Notes under the pieces: generated by a model
Seen by the model: the letters and a program-made list of their open reading frames with translations, nothing else
Told to the model about the DNA's origin: nothing
The model's database searches: none
From: a virus
Strand: one strand, 5' to 3'
IMG/VR virus record: IMGVR_UViG_3300047408_000130
Span: 1 to 42,891 of that record
DNA: 42,891 nucleotides
Position numbers and translations under genes: made by a program
Shown: in pieces, positions 19,534-28,325 of the stretch
Layout: every line of letters starts with the position of its first letter
How positions within the stretch are numbered: position 1 is the first letter of the stretch

Positions 19534-20884
19534 CTGGACGGAACGACCGTACCAGGAGCCGCTGTGGGATTATCTCATGGGCGGCGGCAAGCGTGCGATG
19601 GCGGTGTGGCACCGACGCGCCGGCAAAGACGAAGTCGCCATGCACTTCGCTGCGGTCGAGATGCATCGGCACACAGGAATTAACGCATGGCACTGCCTGC
19701 CCGAATATGCGCAGGGCCGCAAAGCGATCTGGAGCGCGGTCAACCCGCACACCGGCAAGCGCCGCGTTGATGAAGCCTTTCCGCCTGAGCTGCGCGAGAC
19801 CACCAACGACAACGAGATGTTTATCCGCTTCGCAAAGAACGGGAGCACCTGGCAGATCATCGGCTCAGACAAGTACGATAGCACCGTCGGTGCATCGCCA
19901 AAGTTGATCACCTACTCGGAGTACGCGCTCTCCAACCCGTCGGCTTGGGCCTACCATCGGCCGATGCTGCAGGAGAACAACGGCACCGCAATTTTCATTA
20001 CGACCCCCAGAGGCAGGAACCATGCCTACGACCTGGCGCAGTACGCCGCAAAGACCAAGGGCTGGTTTTATCAATCCCTCACCGCGCGCGACACTGGCGT
20101 GCTGAGCGAGGAGGAACTCGAGGAGGCACTCGAGGAGTACCAATCGCTTTACGGATTTGACGTCGGACGCGCCCAATTCGAGTCCGAATATCTCGTGTCC
20201 TGGAACGCCGCCGTGCTCGGTGCCTTCTATGCGCACGAGATGTTAACGGTGCGCGAGGAGGGCCGCGTCACCGATCAGTTCCAAGTGCCGCCTGGACAAG
20301 AGGTGCATCGCGCCTGGGACCTGGGCGTCAGCGACGATACCTCGATCTGGTGGTTCACACCGGCCGGCAACGGTCAACTGCTGATCCTCGACTGCTATTG
20401 CGCCTCTGGCGTTGGCCTCGAGCACTATCGCGATGTGATCGAGCAGCGCCAGCAGGAGCATGGTTGGCGTCACGGCGTCGACTACGTTCCGCATGACGCC
20501 AAGATCAAGGAATGGGGCTCTGGCCGCACCCGCGTCGAGACCATGCAGAGCATGGGTCTGCGCCCCGTGCTGGTGCGGCACGCAACCGTCGAGGACGGCA
20601 TCAACGCCGCGCGCCAAACGCTGCCGCTGTGTGTCTTCCACCCGAGGTGTGAACTGAGCGGCCTCAACGCGCTCGAGCTCTATCGGCGTGAATGGAACGA
20701 CGAGAAGAAATGCTTCCGCCAGAGCGCGCTGCACGACTGGACGTCGCACGCCTGCGATGCCTTCCGCTACTTGGCGATGGCCTGGCGTCCGAGGCTGCGC
20801 CTCACGGCGAAGCCGAGCCGGCAGCCCACGGGCGTGATCATCCCGCCGCCGCCTGAGCCGCGCGCTGGGGAGATGCGGCTATGA
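19502..20884 (+). CDS. terL: Terminase large subunit
   Basis: 460 aa packaging motor. ATPase domain: Walker A-like AVWHRRAGKDEVAMHF near residue 33, Walker B-like LITYSEYALSNP near 133, coupling motif FITTPRGRNHAYDL near 160. Nuclease domain: HRAWDLGVSDDTSIWWF near 272, LLILDCYC, and a later Asp (HDWTSHACDAFRYLAMAW). The enzyme cuts concatemers and pumps DNA through the portal. Full length and intact motifs indicate a functional phage. The gene ends in ATGA overlap with the portal gene. Confidence 0.9.
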   Translation: MDQPRLQLPHNWTERPYQEPLWDYLMGGGKRAMAVWHRRAGKDEVAMHFAAVEMHRHTGINAWHCLPEYAQGRKAIWSAVNPHTGKRRVDEAFPPELRETTNDNEMFIRFAKNGSTWQIIGSDKYDSTVGASPKLITYSEYALSNPSAWAYHRPMLQENNGTAIFITTPRGRNHAYDLAQYAAKTKGWFYQSLTARDTGVLSEEELEEALEEYQSLYGFDVGRAQFESEYLVSWNAAVLGAFYAHEMLTVREEGRVTDQFQVPPGQEVHRAWDLGVSDDTSIWWFTPAGNGQLLILDCYCASGVGLEHYRDVIEQRQQEHGWRHGVDYVPHDAKIKEWGSGRTRVETMQSMGLRPVLVRHATVEDGINAARQTLPLCVFHPRCELSGLNALELYRREWNDEKKCFRQSALHDWTSHACDAFRYLAMAWRPRLRLTAKPSRQPTGVIIPPPPEPRAGEMRL

Positions 20885-23205
20885 CCGATAAGCCCGTCAA
20901 CGACGACATTCGCCACGACGACCTCGAGTACAACCCGCAACTCGAGCCGACGAAGTCGTTGGCCTGGCTCAACCTGCTCAAGGAGAGCGAGGACGCGTTC
21001 GAAAAATGGAACGACCACTGCGACCGCATCGACAAGCAGTATGCGAACCTCGAGCGCCTCGCCCAGATGGGGCGTGACAAAGAATTTCAGATGTTCTGGG
21101 CGAATATGGAGGTCATTAAGCCCGCGATCTACGCGCAAGCGCCGATCCCCGTGGTGGTCCCGAAATTCAAGGATAGGAGACCGGTCGTACAGCAAGCGAG
21201 CGAGGTGCTCGAGCGCTGCGCCACCGTGGCGTTTGATCTCGCCTACATCAACGAAACGATGTTGCAGGTGCGCGACGACCTGGCGCTCATCAGCCGCGGC
21301 GTGGTGTGGTGCCGCTACGAGGGCGGCAAGAGCAAGAAGTCCTACTACGACGGCGAGCGGGTCTGCTTCGACGTCAAGCAACGGCGCGACTTTTTGCACA
21401 GCATCTCGCGCTCATGGCCCGAGGTGACGTGGGTCGCAGCCGCGAGCTACCTGACGCGCGCAGAAGCCCGCGAGCGGTTCTACCAGTACTCTGGCGACGC
21501 CTATCAGACCGCCGAATACAAGGTCGACCGCGACGCCAAAGAGGTCGGCGGCGCCGACAATCGCGAGCGCGCCAAGTTCTGGGAAATCTGGGACCGACCC
21601 TCGAGGCGCGTGGTGTGGGTCTCGGAGGGCTGCGAAGACATCCTCGACGAGGACGACCCGCACCTCGACCTGCAGGGCTACTTTCCTTGCCCCAAACCCG
21701 CCTACGGCAGCTGTCAGCGCGGCTCACTGATCCCGGTGCCCGACGTGCTGCAGTACAAGGACCAGCTCGAGGAGATCAACAAGCTCACCGGCAAAATCCA
21801 CGCGCTCTCCGACGTGCTCGAGGCCAAGGGGTTTTACCCGAGCGGCGATGCTGAGAAGACCGAGGCGGTCGAGGCCGCGATCAAGATGAAAACGCCTGGT
21901 CGCGTGCTGGTGCCGATTGCCAACTGGGCGACCTTTGGCGGCACCAAGGAGATCATTGTCTGGCTGCCGATCGACATGATCGCCGAGGTGATCAAGACAT
22001 GCATGGACCTGCGTACCCAGGTCATCAATGACATTTACCAGATCGTTGGGCTCAGCGATATCATGCGCGGCTCGACCGATCCGCGCGAGACCTACGGCGC
22101 GCAGTCACTCAAGAGCTCGTATGGCTCAAGCCGCGTGCGCGACAAACAGAACGAATTGGCACGGATCGCGCGCGACCTCGTCTGCATTACCGGTGACATC
22201 ATTTGTGAAAAATTCAAGGACACCACCATCGTCGAAATGTCACAGACGCAATTGCCGACGAAGCAGATGCAGCAGCGGGCCGTGGCGTTGATCCAACAGC
22301 AGGTTGCCCAACAGACGCAAGCGCTCCAGCAGGCGAGGAATACGCCGCAAGCCCAGCAGCTCGCGCAAAGCAATCCAGACCAGGCCAATCAAATGCTGGC
22401 GCAGGCCCAGAAGCAAATTCAGAGCGGCCAGGACACTATTGCCAAGATCGGTCAGCGCCCCAACATCGATCAGGTGCTCACATTCCTGCACGACTATCGC
22501 TTGCGCTCGTTTGTTTTGGACATCGAGACCGATAGCACCATCATCGTGGACGAGCAGGCCGAGAAAGCCAGCCGCGCCGAGTTCATGGGGATGCTCGCGC
22601 AGTTGATCCCGCAGCTCACCCAAATGCTGTCAGCGATCCCATCCACCGGCGACTTCTGCGGCCAGGTGCTCAAATTTGCGTGCGCGCCATATCGCGCCGG
22701 CCGCTCGCTCGACGGAGCCATCGACGACCTGATCCAGATGATGGCGGCGAAGGCAGACGAACCGCGCGGCGACGACCCGACCACCGCCACCAACAAGACC
22801 GCCATCCAGATCGAGCAGATGAAGCAGCAGCGCCAGGCCGAGAAGGACAAGGCCGATACCTCGCTCAAACAGCAAGAGCTGCAGATGCGCGACAATTGGG
22901 AGAAGCTCAAACTCGCAAACAGTCAGCGCCTCGAGGGCATGAAGCTGCAAGGCAAGCAGGGCGACAACGCCGCCAAAGCTTTCCAGGCCGACCAGCAGGC
23001 CGCGCACGAACAAGAGCAGCACCAGGCCGACATGATGGAGCGCGCTGCCGACTTCAAGATCAATCAGCAAGAAGCGGGCATGCGGCAACAGGAGTCGGCG
23101 GCGCGACAGAGCGATATGGCGGCGCGGCAGCGGGAACGTATGGCTGCGCAGCAGTTCCGCCAAACTCAGGCAGCACAGCGCACGGCACCGCCAGGAATTA
23201 TCTGA
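20881..23205 (+). CDS. Portal protein (podovirus type)
   Basis: 774 aa, coupled to TerL. Residues about 20-560 form the portal body: LLKESEDAFEKWNDHCDRID, IYAQAPIPVVVPKF, KTCMDLRTQVINDIYQIVGL and SDIMRGSTDPRETYGAQSLK are typical segments of large podovirus portals. The C-terminal ~150 residues are Gln/Ala-rich coiled coil (MKQQRQAEKDKADTSLKQQE), as in long barrel-forming portals. It forms the dodecameric ring at the capsid vertex. Assignment rests on these segments and the position after TerL. Confidence 0.85.
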   Translation: MTDKPVNDDIRHDDLEYNPQLEPTKSLAWLNLLKESEDAFEKWNDHCDRIDKQYANLERLAQMGRDKEFQMFWANMEVIKPAIYAQAPIPVVVPKFKDRRPVVQQASEVLERCATVAFDLAYINETMLQVRDDLALISRGVVWCRYEGGKSKKSYYDGERVCFDVKQRRDFLHSISRSWPEVTWVAAASYLTRAEARERFYQYSGDAYQTAEYKVDRDAKEVGGADNRERAKFWEIWDRPSRRVVWVSEGCEDILDEDDPHLDLQGYFPCPKPAYGSCQRGSLIPVPDVLQYKDQLEEINKLTGKIHALSDVLEAKGFYPSGDAEKTEAVEAAIKMKTPGRVLVPIANWATFGGTKEIIVWLPIDMIAEVIKTCMDLRTQVINDIYQIVGLSDIMRGSTDPRETYGAQSLKSSYGSSRVRDKQNELARIARDLVCITGDIICEKFKDTTIVEMSQTQLPTKQMQQRAVALIQQQVAQQTQALQQARNTPQAQQLAQSNPDQANQMLAQAQKQIQSGQDTIAKIGQRPNIDQVLTFLHDYRLRSFVLDIETDSTIIVDEQAEKASRAEFMGMLAQLIPQLTQMLSAIPSTGDFCGQVLKFACAPYRAGRSLDGAIDDLIQMMAAKADEPRGDDPTTATNKTAIQIEQMKQQRQAEKDKADTSLKQQELQMRDNWEKLKLANSQRLEGMKLQGKQGDNAAKAFQADQQAAHEQEQHQADMMERAADFKINQQEAGMRQQESAARQSDMAARQRERMAAQQFRQTQAAQRTAPPGII

Positions 23206-23223
23206 ACACAGCAGGAGTGAACC

Positions 23224-24120
23224 ATGGCCCAGAGCGCGATAACTTGTACGCCCCCGAACCCGACGCCGCCGACCAATTTCAGCTGCACGGGCGCAACCCC
23301 GCCTAATCCGCCGAATTATACCAAGAACTCCTATCTCAACCCGTTCAACCTGTCGGCGGTCGCCAGTCCGTCGATCTACACGGATGGGCGGCCGGTGCAG
23401 ACCATCCCCGGTGTCGGGGTGAACCAGAGTCCGCCGCCGTACTTCGATGACGGCACAGGGGGAGCCCGCGGGACGTTTGCGACCAACACCGCGGCGCTGG
23501 CATCCGGCACGGGCGCGACCTCTGGCGGCACCGAGAACTCCTATCCTGGCACTGATACGGCGCCGTTTGACACGCCGAACATGATCGGTGCGGTTCCGGC
23601 CTCGACCAGCGTGGCGCACGAAGGTGCCGGCACGGAGACCCAGACCTGGGGGCCGAGCACGGGTGCCAACCTGACGGGGTACAATGCAGCCGTGCTGGTG
23701 CCTGGAGTGGTCGCGACTTACCTCCCCAACAACCCTGGCACGGCGTGGGCGGAAGGCGCTGCGGGCGGTCCACCGGTGATGGTGAGCGATCTCGGCGCCT
23801 ACGCATGGATCGCGGCTGGCGGCCCCAACGGGCAGCACGCCTCAAGCCTGTCGCCGGTGACCAACCCGACACTGACCACGATCGCGCCGACCACGGCGGT
23901 GTCCGGCTCTGGAACAACCGCACTGACTGCAGTGACTGGCGTCGGTTTCACGCCTCAGAGTGTCGTGTACGCCAATGGCGTGGCAATTCCGACGGTGTTT
24001 GTCTCGAAGACAACGCTGACGGCGACGATGCCCAAGAAGGCGACCGCGGGCACCTGGCCGATCACAGTGGTGACCGGTGGCGTCGTGACGACAACCGCGC
24101 AGACGTTCACCTGGACTTAG
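23224..24120 (+). CDS. IPT/TIG-domain virion protein 1
   Basis: 298 aa. The N-terminal two thirds are Pro/Thr/Gly-rich without clear fold (PPNPTPPTNFSCTGATPPNP). The C-terminal ~90 residues are an Ig-like IPT/TIG domain (LTTIAPTTAVSGSGTTALTA, then FTPQSVVYANGVAIPTVFVS and MPKKATAGTWPITVVTGG). It is the first of three neighbouring genes with this domain between portal and scaffold. A capsid decoration function is inferred from the position and fold. Confidence 0.7.
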   Translation: MAQSAITCTPPNPTPPTNFSCTGATPPNPPNYTKNSYLNPFNLSAVASPSIYTDGRPVQTIPGVGVNQSPPPYFDDGTGGARGTFATNTAALASGTGATSGGTENSYPGTDTAPFDTPNMIGAVPASTSVAHEGAGTETQTWGPSTGANLTGYNAAVLVPGVVATYLPNNPGTAWAEGAAGGPPVMVSDLGAYAWIAAGGPNGQHASSLSPVTNPTLTTIAPTTAVSGSGTTALTAVTGVGFTPQSVVYANGVAIPTVFVSKTTLTATMPKKATAGTWPITVVTGGVVTTTAQTFTWT

Positions 24121-24132
24121 GAGGACGACATC

Positions 24133-24450
24133 GTGGCCGAAAGCATTAACGAGCCGCGGGGATCGGGCGCAAACCCCTACCAGGTCACGCCGTCGCTCAG
24201 TAGCATTTCACCGGCATCGACGCCGGCCGGTGGAGCGCCCGTGCGATTGACTGCGACGGGAACCAACTTTCTGAAGCAGAGCGTCATCAGCGTCAACGGC
24301 GTAAAATACCCGACGACGTTTACCTCCGGTAGTTCGATCAACGCGATGGTAAAGCCTGGTTCAACGGCGGGGACGTGGCCCGTCTGCGTGCTCACTCCCG
24401 TGACCGCGGCAACGATTTCGACGCAGACCATCCCGTGGACATTCACCTGA
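24133..24450 (+). CDS. IPT/TIG-domain virion protein 2
   Basis: 105 aa from GTG 24133 with AGGAGG upstream. One Ig-like domain: LSSISPASTPAGGAPVRLTA, FLKQSVISVNGVKYPTTFTS, KPGSTAGTWPVCVLTP. It shares the start SINEPR with the next protein (SINEPQ), which suggests tandem duplication. Its small size and single domain fit a decoration protein. Confidence 0.7.
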   Translation: MAESINEPRGSGANPYQVTPSLSSISPASTPAGGAPVRLTATGTNFLKQSVISVNGVKYPTTFTSGSSINAMVKPGSTAGTWPVCVLTPVTAATISTQTIPWTFT

Positions 24451-24473
24451 TAGCGGACCCAGAGGAGGCAACC

Positions 24474-25166
24474 ATGGTGCAATCCATCAACGAGCCGCAA
24501 ACGCCTGGCTTCGACCAGATTGCCGGCGCGGTCAAACCGACGATCACGGCGATCACGCCGGACACCTGCGCGATCGGCGACGCCGACTTCACGCTCGACA
24601 TCACCGGCACTGGGTTCGGCCCCGACAGCATCATCTACTTCGCCGGCCACGACGAGCCCACCGAGTTCGATGGTGCCGACACGGTGTCGACTGGGGTCAA
24701 GCCGTCGTTGTGGGGTTCACCGGCCACTGTGAAGGTCTACGTGCACAACGGCACGCTGCACAGTGATCCGGTGGACTTCACCTTTACCGAAGCAGGCGGC
24801 GCGGCGCGTTCCGGCAAGAAGTCGGCGAAGTTGGCGTTGCACGAGCTCGAGCCCGATCATGCGCCGGTTGGCACTGGCGCCGACTTTCATTTGCGTGTGA
24901 TCGGCGAGGGCTTCGACGAGACTTGCAAGATCGTGTTCGACGACGAGGAACTGCCGACACGGTGCGAGACCGACAAGACCTTGGTGGCGTGGGCGCCGAC
25001 CGCAAAAATGCCTGGTGAGGTCGACGTCGAGGTCAGCCGCGGCGACGATCTGACTGAGGTGCTGACGTTCGAGTTTGTCGCCAAGAACGACGTCAGGCGC
25101 CGCGGCAAGACCGAGCGCAAGGCGGCCAAGGACACGCCGGCGCACAAGCGGCTCAAAAAGAGGTAG
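24474..25166 (+). CDS. IPT/TIG-domain virion protein 3, two domains
   Basis: 230 aa from ATG 24474, GAGGAGG upstream. Two Ig-like domains, about residues 20-107 (ITAITPDTCAIGDADFTLDI) and 120-210 (LHELEPDHAPVGTGADFHLR). The basic end (RRRGKTERKAAKDTPAHKRL) may bind nucleic acid or capsid. N-terminal SINEPQ links it to the preceding gene. Confidence 0.7.
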   Translation: MVQSINEPQTPGFDQIAGAVKPTITAITPDTCAIGDADFTLDITGTGFGPDSIIYFAGHDEPTEFDGADTVSTGVKPSLWGSPATVKVYVHNGTLHSDPVDFTFTEAGGAARSGKKSAKLALHELEPDHAPVGTGADFHLRVIGEGFDETCKIVFDDEELPTRCETDKTLVAWAPTAKMPGEVDVEVSRGDDLTEVLTFEFVAKNDVRRRGKTERKAAKDTPAHKRLKKR

Positions 25167-25170
25167 CGCA

Positions 25171-25524
25171 ATGGTTGGCAATGGGACGACGCGCCTCTAC
25201 GCGGGCGCCGAGGACTATGAGTACCGCGTCCAACACCTGATCACGGGGGCCAACTACGCGGCTGGCCCTATCGCCGCCCTGAACAAGGCGGCCGAGGCCC
25301 TGCACGAGGCCTCGAGGGTGTTCGAGGGCGTGGCACTGAACTTGACCAAGATCGGCAGCGACACCGCGCGCGCCCTGAGCGACACGGTCGTTATGAAACG
25401 GCACCTGAAGGCGATCACCGAACGCGAGCAAGTCTTGCGGCGCGAGCTGGATGCGATCAAGGCCCAGTTGCGCAAGCGCGAGCGCAAGAAACCAAAGCGC
25501 AAGATGCAGAAGCCCAAAAAATGA
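25171..25524 (+). CDS. Helical structural-region protein
   Basis: 117 aa from ATG 25171. Helical: IAALNKAAEALHEASRVFEG, KRHLKAITEREQVLRRELDA, ending in a strongly basic tail (KRERKKPKRKMQKPKK). Four-base overlap with the next gene. Located between decoration-type proteins and scaffold. The Lys-rich tail suggests DNA or scaffold interaction. No family recognised. Confidence 0.6.
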   Translation: MVGNGTTRLYAGAEDYEYRVQHLITGANYAAGPIAALNKAAEALHEASRVFEGVALNLTKIGSDTARALSDTVVMKRHLKAITEREQVLRRELDAIKAQLRKRERKKPKRKMQKPKK

Positions 25525-25835
25525 CACTGGTCGAGATCGAGCCTGGACGTTTTCGCTTTCTACGGCCGTCACTGCCGCCGGCTCGCTCCGACCTGCCTTG
25601 CCCGCACATCATCTCCGACATCATGCCGGAGACCGAGCAAGTCGATGGCAGGTGGTACACCTCAAAGCGCGCGTTCCGCGCCGTCGGCCGCGCGCTGGGG
25701 CTGACCGAAGTGGGCGACCAAAAGTTCAAGCCGAAGCAGCGCGCCAGCGCCGATCCAAACGTCAAAAAGGCGCGGCGCGAAGCCCTGCAGCGGGCCCTTG
25801 CCCGCAGCGATGCCAAACCGACTAGGAGACGCTGA
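25521..25835 (+). CDS. Conserved small podovirus protein before scaffold
   Basis: 104 aa, coupled start (ATGA). CPHIISDIMPETEQVDGRWY then TSKRAFRAVGRALGLTEVGD is the pattern of a small conserved protein commonly found between portal and scaffold/capsid genes in podovirus-like phages (MP-x-DGR-Y-SKR-FR). Function unknown; the end is basic. Confidence 0.65.
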   Translation: MTLVEIEPGRFRFLRPSLPPARSDLPCPHIISDIMPETEQVDGRWYTSKRAFRAVGRALGLTEVGDQKFKPKQRASADPNVKKARREALQRALARSDAKPTRRR

Positions 25836-25837
25836 AA

Positions 25838-27109
25838 ATGTCCGACACCAATGTCGCACCCGCCGCAGCGCCGGCTGCCGCGCCCTCCGAAGCGGTCATT
25901 GATCAGAGCCCAGTGCAGCGACCGAACCCGGTCGGATCGCAGGCGCCGCAGAAGCCGGTCGGTGACATCGAGGGCTCGCCGCACCGCACCGAGAGCCGGC
26001 GCGACACGATCTCGCGGGCGTTCCAGCGCGCCAATGAGCGCGCCGTCATGGGCAACAACAATCCGCCCGAGCCGATGGCAAAGGAGCGCACGCCACCGCC
26101 ACAACGCACGCAACGCGCCGAGCCCAAGGCGAAAACTGCAGAACCTGCGGGCGAGAAGCTCGATCTGAAGAAGCGGCCGGACGACCAACCGCGGGACCAG
26201 GGCCGCTTTGCGCCCCGAGAGCGGCCTCCTGGTGAGCGCGGGCAGCAACAGCGGCAGCCAGGCGCGCAGGGTCAGGCCTCACCCGCACAACAATTGCCGA
26301 GCCACGCGCCCTACCACCAGCCACCCTCGCAGCGCGGATGGTCACAAGCAGCGCGCAACGACTGGGCGACGACGCCCGAGAGCGTGCGGGCCGACGTGCA
26401 TCGCATGCACAAGGAGTTCATGGGCGCCCAGCAGGCAGCGCAGGCCGACCGCCAGGAAATGAACACGCTGCGCCCCTATCAACAGCTCGCGAAGCAGAGC
26501 AACACCACGATTGCGAAAGCGCTCGAGAACTATCTCGGCATCGAGCAGATGCTGACCGAAGATCCGATCGCTGGACTGAGCAAGATCGTCGATAATCTCA
26601 ACCGGCAGACCAGCGACGGCCGGAGGCTCACGCTGCGCGATATCGCCCACTACCTGGCCACGCAATCGCCCGAAGGTCACCAGCTGCTGCAGGCACGCAA
26701 CCAGCAGCAGGTGCAACAGCACCAGATGGGGCGATTGTACCAGAGCGTCAATCAGCTTGCGCGCCAGCAGGAACAGCTGATATACGGGCTGCGCTACAAC
26801 AACACGCGTGGAGTGGTCGACCGGTTCGCCGAGACCCACCCGCGGATTGATGAGCTAGGCGACGACATCAAGCGAGAGTTGGGCTTCGGCTATGACTTGC
26901 CGACCGCCTACAAACGGGCCGCGTTGCTAAAACCGGCCGCACACGCGGATCAGACCCGCACCACATCGGCTCAGACCCGAAGCGTTGACCGATCTATTTC
27001 TGGCGCACCCGCAGGTCCTACGAACGGATCTGGGCGACGCCCGAAAGCATCGGCTTCAGCACGAGACGCCGTCGTGAACGCGCTCAAGCGCGTGAACGGC
27101 TCGATCTGA
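25838..27109 (+). CDS. Scaffolding-like protein
   Basis: 423 aa. N-terminal ~170 residues are Pro/Ala/Gln/Arg-rich and probably disordered (AAPAAAPSEAVIDQSPVQRP). The middle (about 170-370) is helical: TIAKALENYLGIEQMLTEDP, GRRLTLRDIAHYLATQSPEG, FAETHPRIDELGDDIKREL. The end is Ser/Arg-rich. Size, composition and location immediately before the capsid gene indicate the internal scaffold that guides procapsid assembly. No protease gene was recognised nearby, so the scaffold may leave intact. Confidence 0.75.
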   Translation: MSDTNVAPAAAPAAAPSEAVIDQSPVQRPNPVGSQAPQKPVGDIEGSPHRTESRRDTISRAFQRANERAVMGNNNPPEPMAKERTPPPQRTQRAEPKAKTAEPAGEKLDLKKRPDDQPRDQGRFAPRERPPGERGQQQRQPGAQGQASPAQQLPSHAPYHQPPSQRGWSQAARNDWATTPESVRADVHRMHKEFMGAQQAAQADRQEMNTLRPYQQLAKQSNTTIAKALENYLGIEQMLTEDPIAGLSKIVDNLNRQTSDGRRLTLRDIAHYLATQSPEGHQLLQARNQQQVQQHQMGRLYQSVNQLARQQEQLIYGLRYNNTRGVVDRFAETHPRIDELGDDIKRELGFGYDLPTAYKRAALLKPAAHADQTRTTSAQTRSVDRSISGAPAGPTNGSGRRPKASASARDAVVNALKRVNGSI

Positions 27110-27140
27110 ACCCTTTGTGCCCGTCTGGCTGAGCGTTGCA

Positions 27141-27158
27141 CGCCGCCATGACGCGGCG
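27141..27158 (+). promoter_or_regulatory. Hairpin in capsid gene leader
   Basis: CGCCGC pairs with GCGGCG around the loop CATGAC in the 60-base gap before the capsid ATG. The ribosome site GGGAGC follows at once. It could tune translation or stabilise the capsid mRNA 5' end. Confidence 0.45.
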
Positions 27159-27169
27159 GGAGCAATGCT

Positions 27170-28192
27170 ATGCCGAATATCAACACCAACGTCGCCTACC
27201 AGCAGATCCTCTCAATGGCGCTCGAGGATCGCTCGAGCTCCTACCAAGACCTCGTGAGCAACAACAACGCGCTGCTCGCGGTGATGCGCAGAAAAGGCCA
27301 GTGGCAAACCTACTCTGGACCGCGCATTCGACAAACCCTGCAGATCGGCAAGCAATCCGCGCAGTGGTATTCTGGCTACGATCAACTGGTCAATCCTGCC
27401 ATCGACCTGTTCAACGATGCCTACTACGACCCCAAAATGGTCGTGGTGCCGGTCATCCTGTCGATGCAGGAAATCCTCAACAACGAGGGCGAGGCGCAGC
27501 TACTGGATGTCTACGACACCTACATAACCGCAGCCGAGAACGCGCTCGAGGACACGATGGATGCGGCCATCTACTCCGACGGCACCGCCAACGGCGGCAA
27601 GCAGGTGACCGGTCTCGCAACCGCGATCCCGATCGTCAACACCAGTGGCACCTATGGCGGCATCGACCGCGGCTCGGCCATCATCTGGCGCACCCAGACG
27701 TTCGACGCGCAGACATACAACACCGCCATCGGCACGCAGGTCAACGCGACCACCGTGCGCCCGTTCTTGAACGCGATCATGACGCGGCAAAGCCGTGGCC
27801 GCGACTACGCCGATCTGTTGATCATGTCGCCGGAACACTATGCGGCCTACGACGCGGCGACAGTCCTGATCCAGCGCCAGACCAACGAGACCTCGCTCGG
27901 CAAGTTGGGCTTCAGCGCCTTGGAATACATTGGCGGCGGCAAGCGAGCCGAGATCGTGCTCGACGGCGGCATCGGATCGAACATGCCGGCCAACACCACG
28001 TTCGGCATCAACACCGACAGTTTACGGCTGCGCTACCACCCCAGCCGCAACTTCGACAAGCTGTTCGACGGCGACGGACAGATGCCGATCGACAAGGACG
28101 CAATCGCCCAGTTCATCGGCTGGATGGGCGAGCTGACGATGACCAACCCGCTGTTCAACTGGCGGTTCTACGACTCCAACCCAGCAGCGTAA
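27170..28192 (+). CDS. Major capsid protein
   Basis: 340 aa from ATG 27170. MPNINTNVAYQQILSMALED, RIRQTLQIGKQSAQWYSGYD, VVVPVILSMQEILNNEGEAQ, and the end GELTMTNPLFNWRFYD are typical of podovirus-like HK97-fold coat proteins. The helical spine and ASTDGTANGG-type loop (DAAIYSDGTANGGKQVTGLA) support this. No N-terminal prohead-cleavage extension is obvious. Located directly after the scaffold. Confidence 0.85.
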   Translation: MPNINTNVAYQQILSMALEDRSSSYQDLVSNNNALLAVMRRKGQWQTYSGPRIRQTLQIGKQSAQWYSGYDQLVNPAIDLFNDAYYDPKMVVVPVILSMQEILNNEGEAQLLDVYDTYITAAENALEDTMDAAIYSDGTANGGKQVTGLATAIPIVNTSGTYGGIDRGSAIIWRTQTFDAQTYNTAIGTQVNATTVRPFLNAIMTRQSRGRDYADLLIMSPEHYAAYDAATVLIQRQTNETSLGKLGFSALEYIGGGKRAEIVLDGGIGSNMPANTTFGINTDSLRLRYHPSRNFDKLFDGDGQMPIDKDAIAQFIGWMGELTMTNPLFNWRFYDSNPAA

Positions 28193-28201
28193 GGAGAGCG
28201 G

Positions 28202-28249
28202 ATGGCAAGAAAGCCGAAGCCCAGCCGGAAAGGCGGCAAGGGCTGCTAA
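28202..28249 (+). CDS. Basic 15-residue mini-protein after capsid gene
   Basis: ATG 28202 with AAGGAGA eight bases upstream encodes MARKPKPSRKGGKGC and stops. The good ribosome site and uniform Lys/Arg/Gly content suggest that it is translated, and similar tiny basic frames occur after coat genes in some podoviruses. It could bind DNA or be a remnant. The support is limited by its length. Confidence 0.45.
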   Translation: MARKPKPSRKGGKGC

Positions 28250-28261
28250 CCAGCAGCAGGC

Positions 28262-28294
28262 AGCGGGCGCGGTCCTGGTACAGCCGCGCCCGCT
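28262..28294 (+). terminator. Strong hairpin downstream of capsid gene
   Basis: AGCGGGCGCGG (28262-28272) pairs perfectly with CCGCGCCCGCT (28284-28294), loop TCCTGGTACAG. No T-run follows. It may attenuate transcription or protect the capsid mRNA 3' end, giving the coat gene higher expression than the genes behind it. Confidence 0.6.
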
Positions 28295-28325
28295 CTCCGA
28301 TTACTCCTTCGAAGAGAGAGCATCC

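Noticed and set aside
22630-23838. 402-residue minus frame opposite portal and the first IPT/TIG gene
   Set aside because: Arg/Leu-rich antisense shadow; both plus-strand genes have clear family signals.
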